DNA of 64,000 nucleotides from Aaosphaeria pasadenensis (lineage: Eukaryota > Ascomycota > Dothideomycetes > Pleosporales), in contig JAKLMB010000005.1 of assembly GCA_022813625.1 (NCBI GenBank), forward strand, positions 992,001 to 1,056,000, in the 5' to 3' direction. Numbering within the stretch: the stretch's first letter is position 1; each line of letters starts with the position of its first letter. A model generated the notes under the pieces. The model worked only from the letters and a program-made list of their open reading frames with translations, did no database searches and was not told the origin of the DNA. The position numbers and the translations under genes were made by a program. Shown in pieces: positions 22,739 to 34,800 of the stretch.

Positions 22739-24109
22739 ATGGCCACATCGATGGAAGGGAAAATTAGATAGTGCGAGAAACATTCATCTAGAGTAAAAGA
22801 GTTCAAGGGATTCTCACTCAATATACCCCAACACATTCGAATGAAGTTCAATCATCTATCGTGATCAAAAGCTAACTATTCGTCAATGGATGAGCCTTCA
22901 GCAAATGAGGCGTGCAGGGACACTGGTGTCAGTGCAAACAGAACAGCCGCACTATTTGCTGCAACTATGCAGAATGGCCAACCGTTGTTTACGAGTGACA
23001 TCCAAAGCGTACGGCGAGCAAAGCAACTAGTCACCGGTGAATGGAGCGATACACAATCACCAATTGTTGCCGATCCGCACCAAAGTCGCCCCTTGCATCA
23101 ATTGGGCTACAGGATTCAGACCAAGCAGCGGGCTTGTGGGTGAGCAGATTATTGGAACTCGAGTCACGGTACGCCTTTGCTAAGGTACAAGATTCTGAAA
23201 AAAAATACTATGTTCATACGGATAGCGGCTCCAAATACTGTTTTAATCTATCCCCACATTTCCAAGACTCTGCTGAGTATGTCTGCTCCTTTTTTTGTGA
23301 CCCGCATCCTTCCAATGCTGGATAGAAACCGTTTAAAAAGCGTGTGAAGGTGCATAGACAATATCGGAAACGGTATCCGTCCGTATATATACCGACCTTA
23401 ATATGTGTGATATGCGGGGGATCTTATTGTTCAATATGGTTTCTTTTATTGAAGGTTATTCAAGTGCCAGATTAGAACCAGTAATTAACACTTTCTAGAA
23501 AGAAATTCTGGATGTACGGACCTATCAACCCTCTTGGTAAGCGACTTAACTTTTCTTCTGTACAAGCCCAAGTAGATTGATTTTCTTCCGATTTTCCCTG
23601 CAACGAGAAACAATGTTGATATTACCGATGCTTGGAAACTTCTTGGCTTTGTCCTTGGCTGCATGGCTGAGAGTGAATTTGAGCTAGATATAAGCTTTTC
23701 GGGATGCATCCCTGCGAAAACCACAATTTGCTCAAGAGATGAATTCCAGGACTTCGGGGCGGTCGACTTCGATACCGGATAAATCAAATGTCGAGCTTCA
23801 ATCACTGTGGCGTTACGGTGCCTAGGACATGGCGCGCTGGGGGCTTTGCGTGGCGTGTCATTTTCTATCTCTATTCCACTCACGGTGCTTCCATTTCTAA
23901 CCTCAAGAATCCTTCTAAGCTCATTACATGAGCTTCTCTGATGTGGCACAGTTACAAGAGTCAGGGCTCATAAGGCGGGAAGAACTTCTTTGTGGGTACA
24001 AGAACCAGTGCTGTTGCACTTTGTAACTACTTGTATCACGACACGTTCCTACCACATCCACAGAAGAGATCGAGACATACAATCAGAGACTGAAATCAAG
24101 ATTTCGACG
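22739..24109. other. Intergenic between methyltransferase 1 and the ferric-reductase-like gene
   Basis: 1.37 kb. Plus ORFs at 22886-23143 and 23041-23325 and a minus ORF at 23485-23949 (no ATG start) have no recognisable domain. It might hold gene remnants, but I cannot support one. Confidence 0.45.
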
Positions 24110-26417
24110 ATGGTGCAGATTAGACTTTGGCTCTTGTCCAGCCTGGTCACTGTGTTGCAGTATGCATCCGATGTCGAAGCAGACGGCACCGGCCTTCTTG
24201 GATACGGCAAAACTCTCTACAATCCAACATGCGCTTTCGCCTGTCGAAGTGTCATTCGAAAACAAACGCTGTCATGCACACCCATGGATTCACACCAAAA
24301 CCACGGAACCGCACACAATCCAGTGTCCACACCGGCGAAATGTTTCGTAAAGGATCCCACATTCCTGAAGACGATGGCTCTCTGCATCGACACCTACTGT
24401 TCACTGAGCGACAAACCTAAGATCTCTTTGCTTGAGGATTATTGGGCCTCTCACTTGGGAACTGGAACTCTGGGAGATTATCAATTTGTGCCTGTCATGA
24501 GCTACAAAGATGCTTTGGCTGCGGCACGGGAAGATGAGAACAATGCAACAATGGGAACAGGACTCGGCTTCACATCTGCTTCAGTTCCCAAGGGGCTTAC
24601 CCCATACAAAGTATCCAGTTCATTGCCAATTACGACTGGCGGTAGTGGCTCTCTAAACAAGACATCTTTGGTTGCCCCTGTACAATGGCAGTTGCAATTC
24701 AACTACCTCTCAGACTTCGAGATCAACGAAAAGGGCCATAGTACAATGACGTGAGTACAAAAGCTTTCCAAGAAAATCAAACCAAAGATTGACTCGAAAC
24801 AGGATTGTGATCGTGGTTGTAGCAATAGCTGTGCCTATTCTACTCTCATTAACACGGTTTATCCCAGCAGCAACAGTCAATTCTGCCTGGAGTCGCTTGA
24901 AGGCGGTTCTAATAGATGCACCAGTCTTTGGCAGATATCATCGCACCCCAGTTCTCGGAGGGTTGGTTCCCGCACGAGGACATAGTCTCTACATCTTCTT
25001 GATCAGCCTGCTTAATCTCGTCCTGCTCGTGGCTCCGTATACTATTAAACAGCCCCAGGCTAGCTTCACCACCAAGGGCAAACAACTTCTCAGTATTATC
25101 GGCAACCGTGCTGGAACAATGGCTATGGGTAATGCGGTGGCGTTAATTCTCTTCTCCTCTCGAAACAGCTTCCTGCTCTATCTTACCGATTGGAGCTACA
25201 GCACCTACCTACTTCTGCACCGTTGGCTTGGATACTGGACGGTTCTCCACACGATCATTCACTCTGCGATGCTCTGCAGCTACTACGTCCAAGCCGGCTC
25301 ATACTCCGCCGAGATCTTGCGCCTGTACTGGCAATGGGGCATCGTCGGCACTGTCGCAGTATGTGCCATAATCCCCTTCTCACTGCTTGTGGTCCGACAG
25401 AAGCTCTACGAGTTCTTCATCGTCTCACACATCGTCCTATCTCTCCTCTTCCTGATCGGCTACTATTACCACATCTGGTACGTCTACACATACAACTGGG
25501 GCTACGAGATCTGGATGTTCATAGCCGCCGCGGTCTGGGCAGTAGAGCGACTCGCACGACTTATCCGGATGGCCGTTCAAGGTAGCAACACTGCGGTCGT
25601 CACTGTGCTACAGGACGTAGACGACGAGTACATTCGAATTGATATCGAGGGCAAGGACTACAAGGAGGGCGTTGCGTATCTCTGCTTCCCATCCCTCAGC
25701 TGGCGTTTCTGGGAGACGCATCCCTTCTCCGTGTGCTATTCCAGCTCCGACTTCCCACAAGCATCGTCATTGCACTCCCATTCAGACGCAGAGTCCAACA
25801 CCAGTTCCCGGCCGAATGCCGACCCGGAAAAGGTGCCCAATGGAAACATCACTTCTGTGGAAGCGAGAGGTGTCGACGTTCGAAACCGTACGTCAGGCAC
25901 GACATTCTATGCCCGCACTCGCAGCGGCGTCACCAAGGCTCTCTTGAACAAAGCTGCTGCGTCAGAAGGCAGACAGGTTCGTCTGCGAATCCTAGTCGAT
26001 GGCCCGTACAACCACTCCGGACGCGTCCATTCGCAGCTTGAGCGGTGTAGCAGCATCCTATGCATCACAGGTGGCGTGGGTATCACGGCATGTCTTGCGT
26101 TTTTGAGGGACAGCAAAGCGAAGGACATCAATCTGTTCTGGTCGAGTCGAAAATCGGGACTTGTCGCAGATTTGACACCCACTTTGAACGCACTTCCCTC
26201 GAATGTCAAGGTAGAGACGCTCGTTGGCCAGCGGCACGATTTGGATTCCATCATCCGTCACGCGCTGTTGAATGACACCAGTAGTGGTCCTCTGGCAATT
26301 TTGGTTTCGGGTCCTCCAGGTCTGGCGGATGACGTCCGGGTTAAGGTTGTGCAAACTGTGGGTAGTTCAAAGCAAAGTCGACCGTATTTGTTATTGGATG
26401 AGGCCTTCAGCTGGTAG
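24110..26417 (+). CDS. Ferric-chelate reductase-type transmembrane oxidoreductase (FRE/NOX fold)
   Basis: Two exons, 24110-24750 and 24803-26417 (52-nt intron), give 751 residues. The start is the first ATG before a signal peptide (MVQIRLWLLSSLVTVLQYA, cut near residue 24). An extracellular Cys-containing domain of about 180 residues follows, typical of fungal FRE proteins, then a multi-pass ferric-reductase domain. Haem-binding histidines are visible in LLLHRWLGYWTVLHTIIHSA and in VSHIVLSLLFLIGYYYHIW. The cytosolic part has the FAD motif HPFSVCYSS, a low-complexity Ser/Asn insert, and the NADPH motif ITGGVGITACLAFLRD. The protein should pass electrons from NADPH across the plasma membrane to reduce Fe(III), Cu(II) or a metal chelate. 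It ends 197 bp from the convergent methyltransferase 2 gene. Confidence 0.9.
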
Positions 26418-26614
26418 AGGCTTCTATCTTCGATAATTATTCGAAGTTGAGTGCCAATTCAAGACTGTTTGCATGTGTTGAATCTAGCATTCCATATAGT
26501 TGGTAAATGGTAATTGATAATTATTTACTCTAAGAGTCTAGACGTACTCCATACAATTCCATGTGTTAATGCATGATCAATGATCAAAATGTTCTATTTT
26601 CAAATACGTAATTT

Positions 26615-27475
26615 CTAAGGAGAACTCTTATCCAACCTACATACAATCTCCGTACAAATCAACAGCCTCCACGCATCATCAGCATCAATGAACGTCCGCA
26701 TCTCCTCCCTCATCTTCTCCACCCTCTCGTCCGAATACCCAAACTTCACCGCTGCACGACGATACTCAGATAACTCATCCGCCAGAATATTTAACATCGA
26801 CCCCGCATACGCCCGCCTCTCCCTTTCCGTGATATTCGACAGCACGCTCGCCGACGCTACGATCTGATCTCTCCTGAACCCAGCCTCCAGCGCCTTCGCG
26901 ACGAGCCGCCGGCCCGTCTGCGTGTCTAAGCCGTTCATTTGGTAGATGCGCTCCTGCAGCTCTGCGGTCTCGGGGCACGCCGGAAAGACCACTTGGGAAT
27001 GCGTGTCGCCGTCCCGACAGGCCACGATGCCGCCGTTTGGTTTGGCAAGGAGACGCATCTGCCGCAGCACGGGTGCGTTCTCTGGTATACAGATGAGCGT
27101 GGTGTGCTCGTGCACAACGTCGAAGTGTGGGGCGTCTCCAGGCTTCAGGAAGGTTTCCGGACGCAGGATGTCGCCAGTGCGGAACTCGAGCAGCGATCCA
27201 GGTGCGAGGGTGTCGACTTTTGAATTGTTGCGCTCGATGATGGCGGCATCTTGGTCCAGGCCGATGAGTTTTGCTCGAGGGAACCGTCGGGCTAGGTCGA
27301 AGGTTATGCTACCTGGACCGCATCCTATGTCGAGGAGAGTGAAGTCTGGGGGTAGTACTTGCAATGTTGGAAGGAGGTATTGGAGACACGTCGTCACATT
27401 CCGGAGCTCAAAGTTTTGGACAGTTGAGTCGTTGTAATCGATGTGGAATTTTGCGGGAGCTGTGTTGGATGCCAT
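26615..27475 (-). CDS. Class I SAM-dependent methyltransferase (second, UbiE-like)
   Basis: Single exon of 286 residues. Motif I is LLDIGCGPGSITFDLA (about 47-62), with GLDQD as the acidic loop, FRTGDI as motif II, and FDVVHEHTTLICI as motif III. LLAKPNGGIVACRDGD matches the following strand. The C-terminal half is helical (AYAGSMLNILADELSEYRRAA) and would form the substrate lid. The start ATG at 27473-27475 lies just inside a divergent promoter with the peptide transporter. It is not a close copy of the first methyltransferase; the two share only the fold. The methyl acceptor is unknown. Confidence 0.88.
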   Translation of the reverse strand: MASNTAPAKFHIDYNDSTVQNFELRNVTTCLQYLLPTLQVLPPDFTLLDIGCGPGSITFDLARRFPRAKLIGLDQDAAIIERNNSKVDTLAPGSLLEFRTGDILRPETFLKPGDAPHFDVVHEHTTLICIPENAPVLRQMRLLAKPNGGIVACRDGDTHSQVVFPACPETAELQERIYQMNGLDTQTGRRLVAKALEAGFRRDQIVASASVLSNITERERRAYAGSMLNILADELSEYRRAAVKFGYSDERVEKMREEMRTFIDADDAWRLLICTEIVCRLDKSSP

Positions 27476-28006
27476 TGGAGCAGATTAAAACGCAATTCAA
27501 GGTATGCCAGGCAATGGAGTAAATGCGTGCTCGTCGAGGACGATCCACTTGTAAGGGGAAGCCATTTGCACTAATCTTGTGGTAACTTGCCACGTTTTCG
27601 ACAATTGTGTCTTTTTGGGACGGAATAGCAATAGAGTCGGAGGGGAAAATAAAAAGGAAGGTTTACAGTAGCAAAGTGCATGGCCGAGCACTTTTGAGGC
27701 AGTTTCTCGGTATCCTGGTCCCTTGGCAATGAGACTGGAGGTACTGTAGATGCCAAGTGTCATACACTCACATGCATGCAGTAATGGGAAGTTATAGTAA
27801 TAGTGCAATTGGATTGCGAATCCACACTGTTGGGTCGTTTTGCATGTGCATGCAGGTGACATGGCGTAGTTGTTGTCGGACTTTACGCTGCGAAGTAGAC
27901 AGGCAGCACGAAGCATGTAGTTGGGCGAATGTTCCAAGTTCCCCTTGTCATCGCCCTCACATCTTCAGTCGCCAATTCGAACGCCATCGAAACGCCTCTT
28001 TCAAGC
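27476..28006. other. Divergent promoter between methyltransferase 2 and the PTR2 transporter
   Basis: 530 bp. It contains CATGCATGCA at 27771-27780 and GCATGTGCATGC at 27842-27853. A minus ORF at 27497-27937 is unsupported. The transporter could start earlier, at the in-frame ATG at 27929. Confidence 0.55.
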
Positions 28007-29980
28007 ATGAGCAGTACAACCAACAACCTTGAAAAGGGTTCAGTAGAGCCGGTGTCACCCATTGAAACACTCGGTTCAGAACCTCGTGAAGCCACCGAAG
28101 CCGAGCAACGAGACCTTCCTCATGTTATCGATCATGTACCCGCCATAGCATGGACAGCAGCCATAATTGGAGCTACAGAAAGGTTTGGATATTACTCCAC
28201 AGTCATCACTTTGCGTGAGTGTATTCCTTCAAGCGGTCTGGTTTTCGAGTTTCATTTTAGCTGATTCGAATTCGAGATAGAGAATTACATGCAAAATGAG
28301 CGTGATGTACCGAGTGTACCGGGAGCGCTTGGTCTGGGGCAGTCAATTGCAACGACCATATCCAATGTCTTCTTCGTTGTCCAATTCCTGACGCCGCTTT
28401 TGTTCGGTGTGATTTCAGACACCTGGCTGGGACGTTACAGAACGCTGCTTCTCGGTTTGTGGTATGTTCGATGGAGAACTGCACATATGTCAATTCACGT
28501 ATAACTGATCTTGTGTGCTTAGTCTATCGTTATGCGGCAATCTAGTTATGCTCACAACCTCATTGCCTATCGCTCTCGACAGAGGAGCAGGCCTGCCAGG
28601 TCTAATTGTAGCAATGTTCCTGATTGCATCGGGTGTAGGGGCTACAAAGGCAACAGTTTCGCCTTTCATAGGTGTGAATTATATCGTAATATGTTAAATC
28701 ACAATCTTGCTAACAGGCCCCCTAGGTGATCAATTGCCGAAGAAGAAACCTCACGTTTCCAGACAGAAGAACGGAAATTTGGCCATCGTCGACGGTGCGC
28801 GTACTTTGCAGCTTTTGTATAATGCGTTCTATTGGTGAGTAAAGTCATTCAGAATGTTGTATAGAATGAAGTAATTTAATTCCATCATCGAAGGCTCACC
28901 AATATTGCCTCACTCTCTTCGATTCCTGCCACATTCTTAGAGCGCTATGTCGGATTCTGGACGTCGTACCTAATGGCCACTGGATCCTTGCTCATTGCAA
29001 CGACGCTGCTCATTCTCTTTGGATCCAAACTAGGTAAATTCGACGCTCCAACGCCTACGTACCATTTACTAACGGAAGAGTCCTATAGTCAAAGTAACTC
29101 CAGGGAGAAATTGCTTGCCCCAAGCTTTACGTGTTCTGAAGCTGGCAGCTCTGAGCGGATTCAAGTTAGACGGCACGAAGCCGGAATACCAGCGGGAGGT
29201 TCGCGGAGTCCAGGTATCATGGGATGATCACTTTGTAGACGAGCTGAAGAAAGGACTACTCGCTTGCCGCATTATGTGCGTATTCGCCTCCCCTCTCCCT
29301 AAAACGTGCTGTGAAGTACTAAACCAAACAGCTTCACATTCGCCTTCTTCTACCTCGCCATAACGCAAATGCACAACAACCTGATCTCTCAAGCGGGTCA
29401 GATGAACCTCCACGGCGTCCCCAACGACATGATCCAAGCAATGGCAGGCGTCGCGTGCGTCGTCTTCGGCCCCGTCATCCAAGCCCTCTACGACCTCCTC
29501 GCCCGCCGCCGCATCGCCTTTGGACCCATGAAGCGTATCACCGCCGCCTTCGTGATCTGCGGTGCCGCAATGGCGTACGCGTCGGGGCTCCAGAAACTCA
29601 TCTACAGCACGGGGCCGTGTTACGAGGCCCCCCTTGCCTGCGAGGCGGCGGATGGAGGCAGATTGCCGAATGATGTTAATGTGTGGACGCAGCTCCCCGT
29701 GTATGTTGCACTGGCGATCGCGGAGATCTTCGGGCTGGTGACGGTGAGCGAGTATTCGTATAGCAATGCGCCAAAGGATATGAGGAGCGTCGTACAGGCT
29801 ATGGTGCAGCTCAGTGCGTGTTTTGGGTCAGTGATGGGCATTGCGATCAGTCCCGCAGCAAGAGACCCATGGCTAGTGGTGGTTTATGCTTCTATTGCTG
29901 GCGCGTTAGCCGTTTGCTCGGTGGGGTTTTGGTTCTGCTTTCGCAAGCATGATAAAACTGGGAATGCTCACATTGATTGA
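28007..29980 (+). CDS. Proton-coupled oligopeptide transporter (POT/PTR2 family)
   Basis: Seven exons (28007-28214, 28281-28461, 28523-28671, 28726-28834, 28894-29033, 29089-29275, 29332-29980) give 540 residues; an upstream in-frame ATG at 27929 would add 26. Introns are 54-66 nt, all in phase. Family features: ATERFGYYSTVITLQNYMQN on the first helices (ExxxR-type E-R-F-x-Y), GQSIATTISNVFFVVQFLTPLLFGVISDTWLGRY, GVGATKATVSPFIG, QMHNNLISQAGQM, and a C-terminal FGLVTVSEYSYSNAPKDMRS matching the second PTR2 signature. It should be a plasma-membrane importer of di- or tripeptides or of similar small compounds driven by protons. Its position next to a ligase and methyltransferases suggests a small peptide-like cargo. 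Confidence 0.9.
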
Positions 29981-31314
29981 TTCGACATCGGACTACAGGC
30001 CTGGGGAAGAGCTCGTTCCTGGTGTCGATTGTAACCCAGGTCCTTTGGTAGTGTTGGAGAAGTGTATTGAAACATGGGAACGAACTGAACCTGAGGAAGG
30101 TTCTAATCAAACTCAACATCCAAACCCAAACTACTCCTCTTAAGTTTCAAACCCCTAATCTTCCCATTCCAATCAGCATACATCAACACATCTTTTCACG
30201 TTCCATTACTCACGCATACATACACAATCATGACCACTCCGAAGCTCACACAAGCTCTTTGAACGGCATGCCTACCTTCTAAAAGATAACACCAGTCACG
30301 TGCAACAAAACGTCTCTATGATAATATAAATTCAAGCCAACGTCTTTTCTCCACTGACTTTATCACTCAAAACGAGAAGCATGGCTGTTTCCAATATCAT
30401 ACAACCAGATCATACTATAGAAACATGATTGCTGTAGTAATGCCACTACTCCCTATCTTGTTAGTCTGAGTGAGAGTCTCCCTTATCCTTGAGCGCGACA
30501 TGCTCTATCTACAGAGTACATGTACATACACTGCACACGTTGTCATTAGAACCAAATGGACGGAGTCCAGTTCTCAAATGTTTACAATGCTCGTGGAACG
30601 TTCTGAGATCGATAATGAGCTGAAATACTCCGTACGCCGTAGGCAATGTCTCGATTCAAGCGTCTTGATAAACGTTACACGACGCGATAAGCCATCAAAC
30701 CTGTACGACAGAGATACGAACGAAAGACATGAGGTCAACCAAGGGCGCCGCACGGACCGGAGCTTATACGAATAGTGTGACACCAGTGGCGAATACCCCG
30801 CGATTCCATCTGGTCACTCCAGTCTAGTACGGAGTAGTTACTCCTAAGTTGTACGATAATCAGCTAGGTGCAACGAGCATGCATGTCAATCACACCACGA
30901 AAAGGACCGATCGATCGATTGTCGGGTTGTGACACTTCAGATTAATTTGGAGTGCATGGGATCGCGATGGATAACGAGATTCAGCTCAATACATGCATGC
31001 ATAGACAGATGGTAATGAACATATGCCATTGTTTGAGTGGATATGGATAAAGAAAATAGGCAGAAAACCAATTCGCATGCATCCATGCATGTAGGACATG
31101 TATTTCATGTTGTAAAATCAAACTCCGTCATCCTACAGAGCCGATCCACCTTTTCTCCCAAGAACGGTGGCTGCTGCGGAATCCGATAAACAGAACATCA
31201 AGCCCCCAGAGATACAGAAAAGAAACGGCGGTCATCATTCGTACTCAGGTCGTACGCAGTTCATTCATCTTCCCAATCGCTCGCCTGCGACGATGAAAGG
31301 TGGGTCGACGACAT
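29981..31314. other. Intergenic, right edge of the putative cluster
   Basis: 1.3 kb without a convincing gene. It contains repeated ATGCATGC-type palindromes near 30877-30886, 30991-31001, 31075-31082 and 31085-31091. Confidence 0.5.
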
Positions 31315-31811
31315 TTACTTGGACCAGCCCTACGTGAACAAAATGTTAGTTCAAGGTCGATGCATTCGTGAGTAGCCAAGAGGCAGTTTTGAGTCCAACG
31401 TACCTTCTCCTTGAGCTTGTCGTGGTATGCCTTATCCCGATCGCTACCCTTTACGTGGCCATCTCTTGAGCTGGGAGTTGCGTAGATGCTTCCCTTGCGG
31501 CGTTGGAACTGTGAGGGTGGGACTTTGGCAGCGTCCCATTCCCTGCTCTCACGGCGGTCCTTTGAAGGTGGGGAAGACGATAGAGCCATGTCATCGCTGC
31601 CAGAGAGATGAGCAAGCTTCTCGTCGGGGTTTTGTGTGTGGATGTTGGTGTTGGGGGTGGCATCGATGCCTGTGATATTGTAAGTAGGGGTCTGATGCAT
31701 GAAGGGAGTCGATCCAGAGTCCGCACTCTCTCCTTCTTGAATCGAAGCTCCCTTCTGTAGGCCCTCAGGCTCAGTTGTCGACAACGTACCAGTGGCCGCG
31801 TTGTTAGACAT
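31315..31811 (-). CDS. Small conserved fungal protein of unknown function
   Basis: Two exons, 31811-31404 and 31329-31315, give 140 residues. The 74-nt intron has a strong donor (GTACGT), an ACTAAC branch and acceptor GTAG; the last exon encodes only GWSK and the stop. The N-terminal half is Thr/Ser/Gly-rich and looks disordered. The C-terminal half contains EWDAAKVPPSQFQRRKGS and IYATPSSRDGHV, a block I recall in other ascomycete proteins without a named function, then a charged helix (DRDKAYHDKLKEK) before GWSK. Without splicing the frame runs 52 codons further, which looks unnatural. No function is proposed. Confidence 0.7.
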
Positions 31812-34800
31812 GGTCAGCAATGGATGTATCGACCGACGCTAAGGTGCAGACGTATTGCGTTCTGTCTCGACGAGGTAGGGGAGTGGATATGTTTTACAGG
31901 TCACGTAACCGTGGATGAGATCGTGGCTGATCTAATGAGATGAGATCTTGAAACTCGAGATGAATAGGAGGGGAAGAAATTGTTCAAGTACTCAAAGGGA
32001 AGAGTAGGTATGACTGAGAGGAGAAGGAGAGGGGGGAATGCGTCCAAGATATACGAGTAGGAAGGCATCAAAGAACCGTCCGTACAAGCAGAAAGGGTAG
32101 GCGAGAAGGGCGAACGAAGCACACCTCTACCATGCTGTAGGGTAGGGCTGGGTTTGCCCCCTCACGCGTCACTGCCAGTTAGAAAGCTGGAGCGTTCTAC
32201 ACAATCTTGAGACATTACTGGCTCAAGGATTGGGGAACAATAATGCACAGCACATGATGCATCATCCAGAGACCGACCGACCAACCCATCCCATCTTGCC
32301 GCGATGGTCGCGGATACGACCGACCAGTCAGATTGCACCGAGGATTTGGGCGCAGCAATCCCTTCCGCAAGATACAAGTACTAACCCAAGAGAAGCTGAT
32401 GAACCATTAGTAGATCACTGCTGATCACTGCCTACTGACGCCAGGTGCTACTCCGGGGGCATACAAAGTATGTACCAGGAACTGGGCCGTCTGGTCCTGG
32501 CTGTGATTATGGCACCCTCGTAGCGGTTATGGTTGTGTTTGTAGTTGCTTGCTGGGTGTTTTAGGAGGTGGAGGTTCTTTCTTCCCCCCCTCCGAACGAA
32601 CGCAGATATGGACATTACGTCAGTTGGTAACTACAGATGCCAGGGATGGAGGGGGAAGAGCCATCGGGGGTTTGTCATGAAAGCGGAGAGCGCAGATAGA
32701 GGAGGAGAGAGATTATTGTTGGGCATGGGGGGGAAGAGAGCACTGCCTCATTCAAATCTCCGGGAACAAGTGGCTTGTCATGTTGAAGAAAGAGGCCAGA
32801 GATTATTGGGTTAGATGATTATTGTTCAATGATGGATGTGATTGATGTGCACTCCGATGATGTCGAGTGGATGTGAATGATTGGAATGATGGAGATGCCG
32901 AGAGATGGAACGATTGGTGTACGGATCGAGTGGCTGAAGGGGGAAGACGCAGTTCTTAGCCCGCACCAAGCCGATAAGAACGACAATAGAGAGGAGAAGA
33001 GGAGAGTATGTCTTACGAGTACGAGATAAGTTGAATAATAGGTACTCAAAGCATAGCACACAGCAATAAGAGCAGAATAAGAGTCAAGGAAGGGAAAGGA
33101 GAGGCCGGGCCAGACTCAATCCCCAGAAAATGGTTGGATGCAATCATGACGATGCTCGTACTCGTAACCCTGTCCTGTCTCCCGTCCTTGTTCGACTTCT
33201 TCCTGGTGAGTCTTATTCACCCCACATTCTTTAGATCCATAGACCGTTGGAAAGGGGAGATTCCCTCTGTTCTCTATCCTCTAATTCTCCCATTCTCCAC
33301 TATCGTGCTTGTCCTGACTCCACTCTCCGCTCTTCCCCCCAGCCCACTTGCACTACTCGTACCACACGCTACACAATCTACACTAGATCTCAAACTACTC
33401 CTACTGAATGCAGCCGTTCTTGAACGACTAAAAAGACGCCTCTAAGCCTCAAAATGACGCCCCTGGTGGTCACATGCGATGTTGAAAGAATGGTCTCAAA
33501 CCCTTTCCAAGACAACTAGTCCAAGTAGTAGCGAGGGGTAAACTACATTATCCAGTACTTGTACGAGGTATCTACTAATGATACCAGTCCAATTATGCCG
33601 CCGAGAAAGGCAGACATAATGGCAGATAAAAGCAAAAAAAAAAGTAAACATCAATTAGGCCAGAAGCTGAAGGAATAATGGTTGTTTGTCCAAGACGTTG
33701 TTGCAGTATTATTACGTGTAACTGGGACCCGAGGGAGGCGACATGCTTGCTTGCTTTGCATCCATCCAACCATTCTACCATCCATTCACCCAACCATCGC
33801 AACCATCACAACCTCCAAATGCATCCAACCCATCCATTCCGCTACTCAGCTCTCTTTGCCTATGCAACTCGCATTAGCTTACATCTTGGCCGTTTCTTGA
33901 CTCTTCCCACCGTGCCACCCTCCTCCATACAGCACTTGTCCTCGTACTCGTGGATTCTACAGCTCCTCCTGCTTGATGGCAACCATCCCATCCACCAAGT
34001 TACTCAATAGAATTCAACTCGCAGCCCCCTCACGAAGCACAATGTCTTTTGCCAACAACCCAAGCTCAACGTCAAGAAATCCGTCCCAGACCGCTACCCG
34101 AAGCTTGATCTTCCGCTCCAGCAAACTCCCGTTTCCCTTCCCCCCTGGACATTGGACATTACTGATCTACGCTTTTAAATCACATTACCTCACCTCACCT
34201 CACATTCCCTTGCATTGATAGACATTTAATCACATCTCCTACACCAATGCTCTTCGTATATCTGATCTTCTCCTACATACCCGGATTGCATCGCATTAGG
34301 TATCCATCATCATCGTCATCGCTTCGCTTCGGCTTCGCTTCGAGCCCCCGGCGCCCCTTGTGCCATCATACCTCATACCCTCATCATCCACATCGTCATT
34401 GTGCAATCCCACATGCAAATCTCACTATCGGGCATATTACCCCAATCCCCGCCCCTGCCCCTGCCATTCGAGCGCCTCCCTCCCTTAGGTTAGCCGGATT
34501 CCCGACTTGGGAGTTGCAAAGTGTAACGGGGTCGAGATTGATAGGCAGAGCGATGGGAAAGAATCTCGTGAACACAGAACTCTATTATCCGTTATCCAAA
34601 ACCATAGATGCATATCTTGTCATTCTAGTGCCGTCTTTTCGTTGCCGTTGCTCCCGATCCCGAGATTTCTCTCGCGCGCGCCGGAACCGTTATCTGTCTA
34701 ATTCAACTGCTGCCGCGTTTCGCATGTCTGTTCTGCATTGTAGACACCTCAGATACCTCAACTCAACTCACGCTTCAGCACAGCCTCCTCGCGGAGACTA

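Noticed and set aside
23485..23949. 154-codon minus-strand ORF between methyltransferase 1 and the ferric reductase
   Set aside because: No ATG start (GTG only) and no recognisable domain.
33134..33445. 103-codon hydrophobic plus-strand ORF
   Set aside because: Begins at TTG, with the first ATG four codons in; its hydrophobicity follows from pyrimidine-rich DNA.
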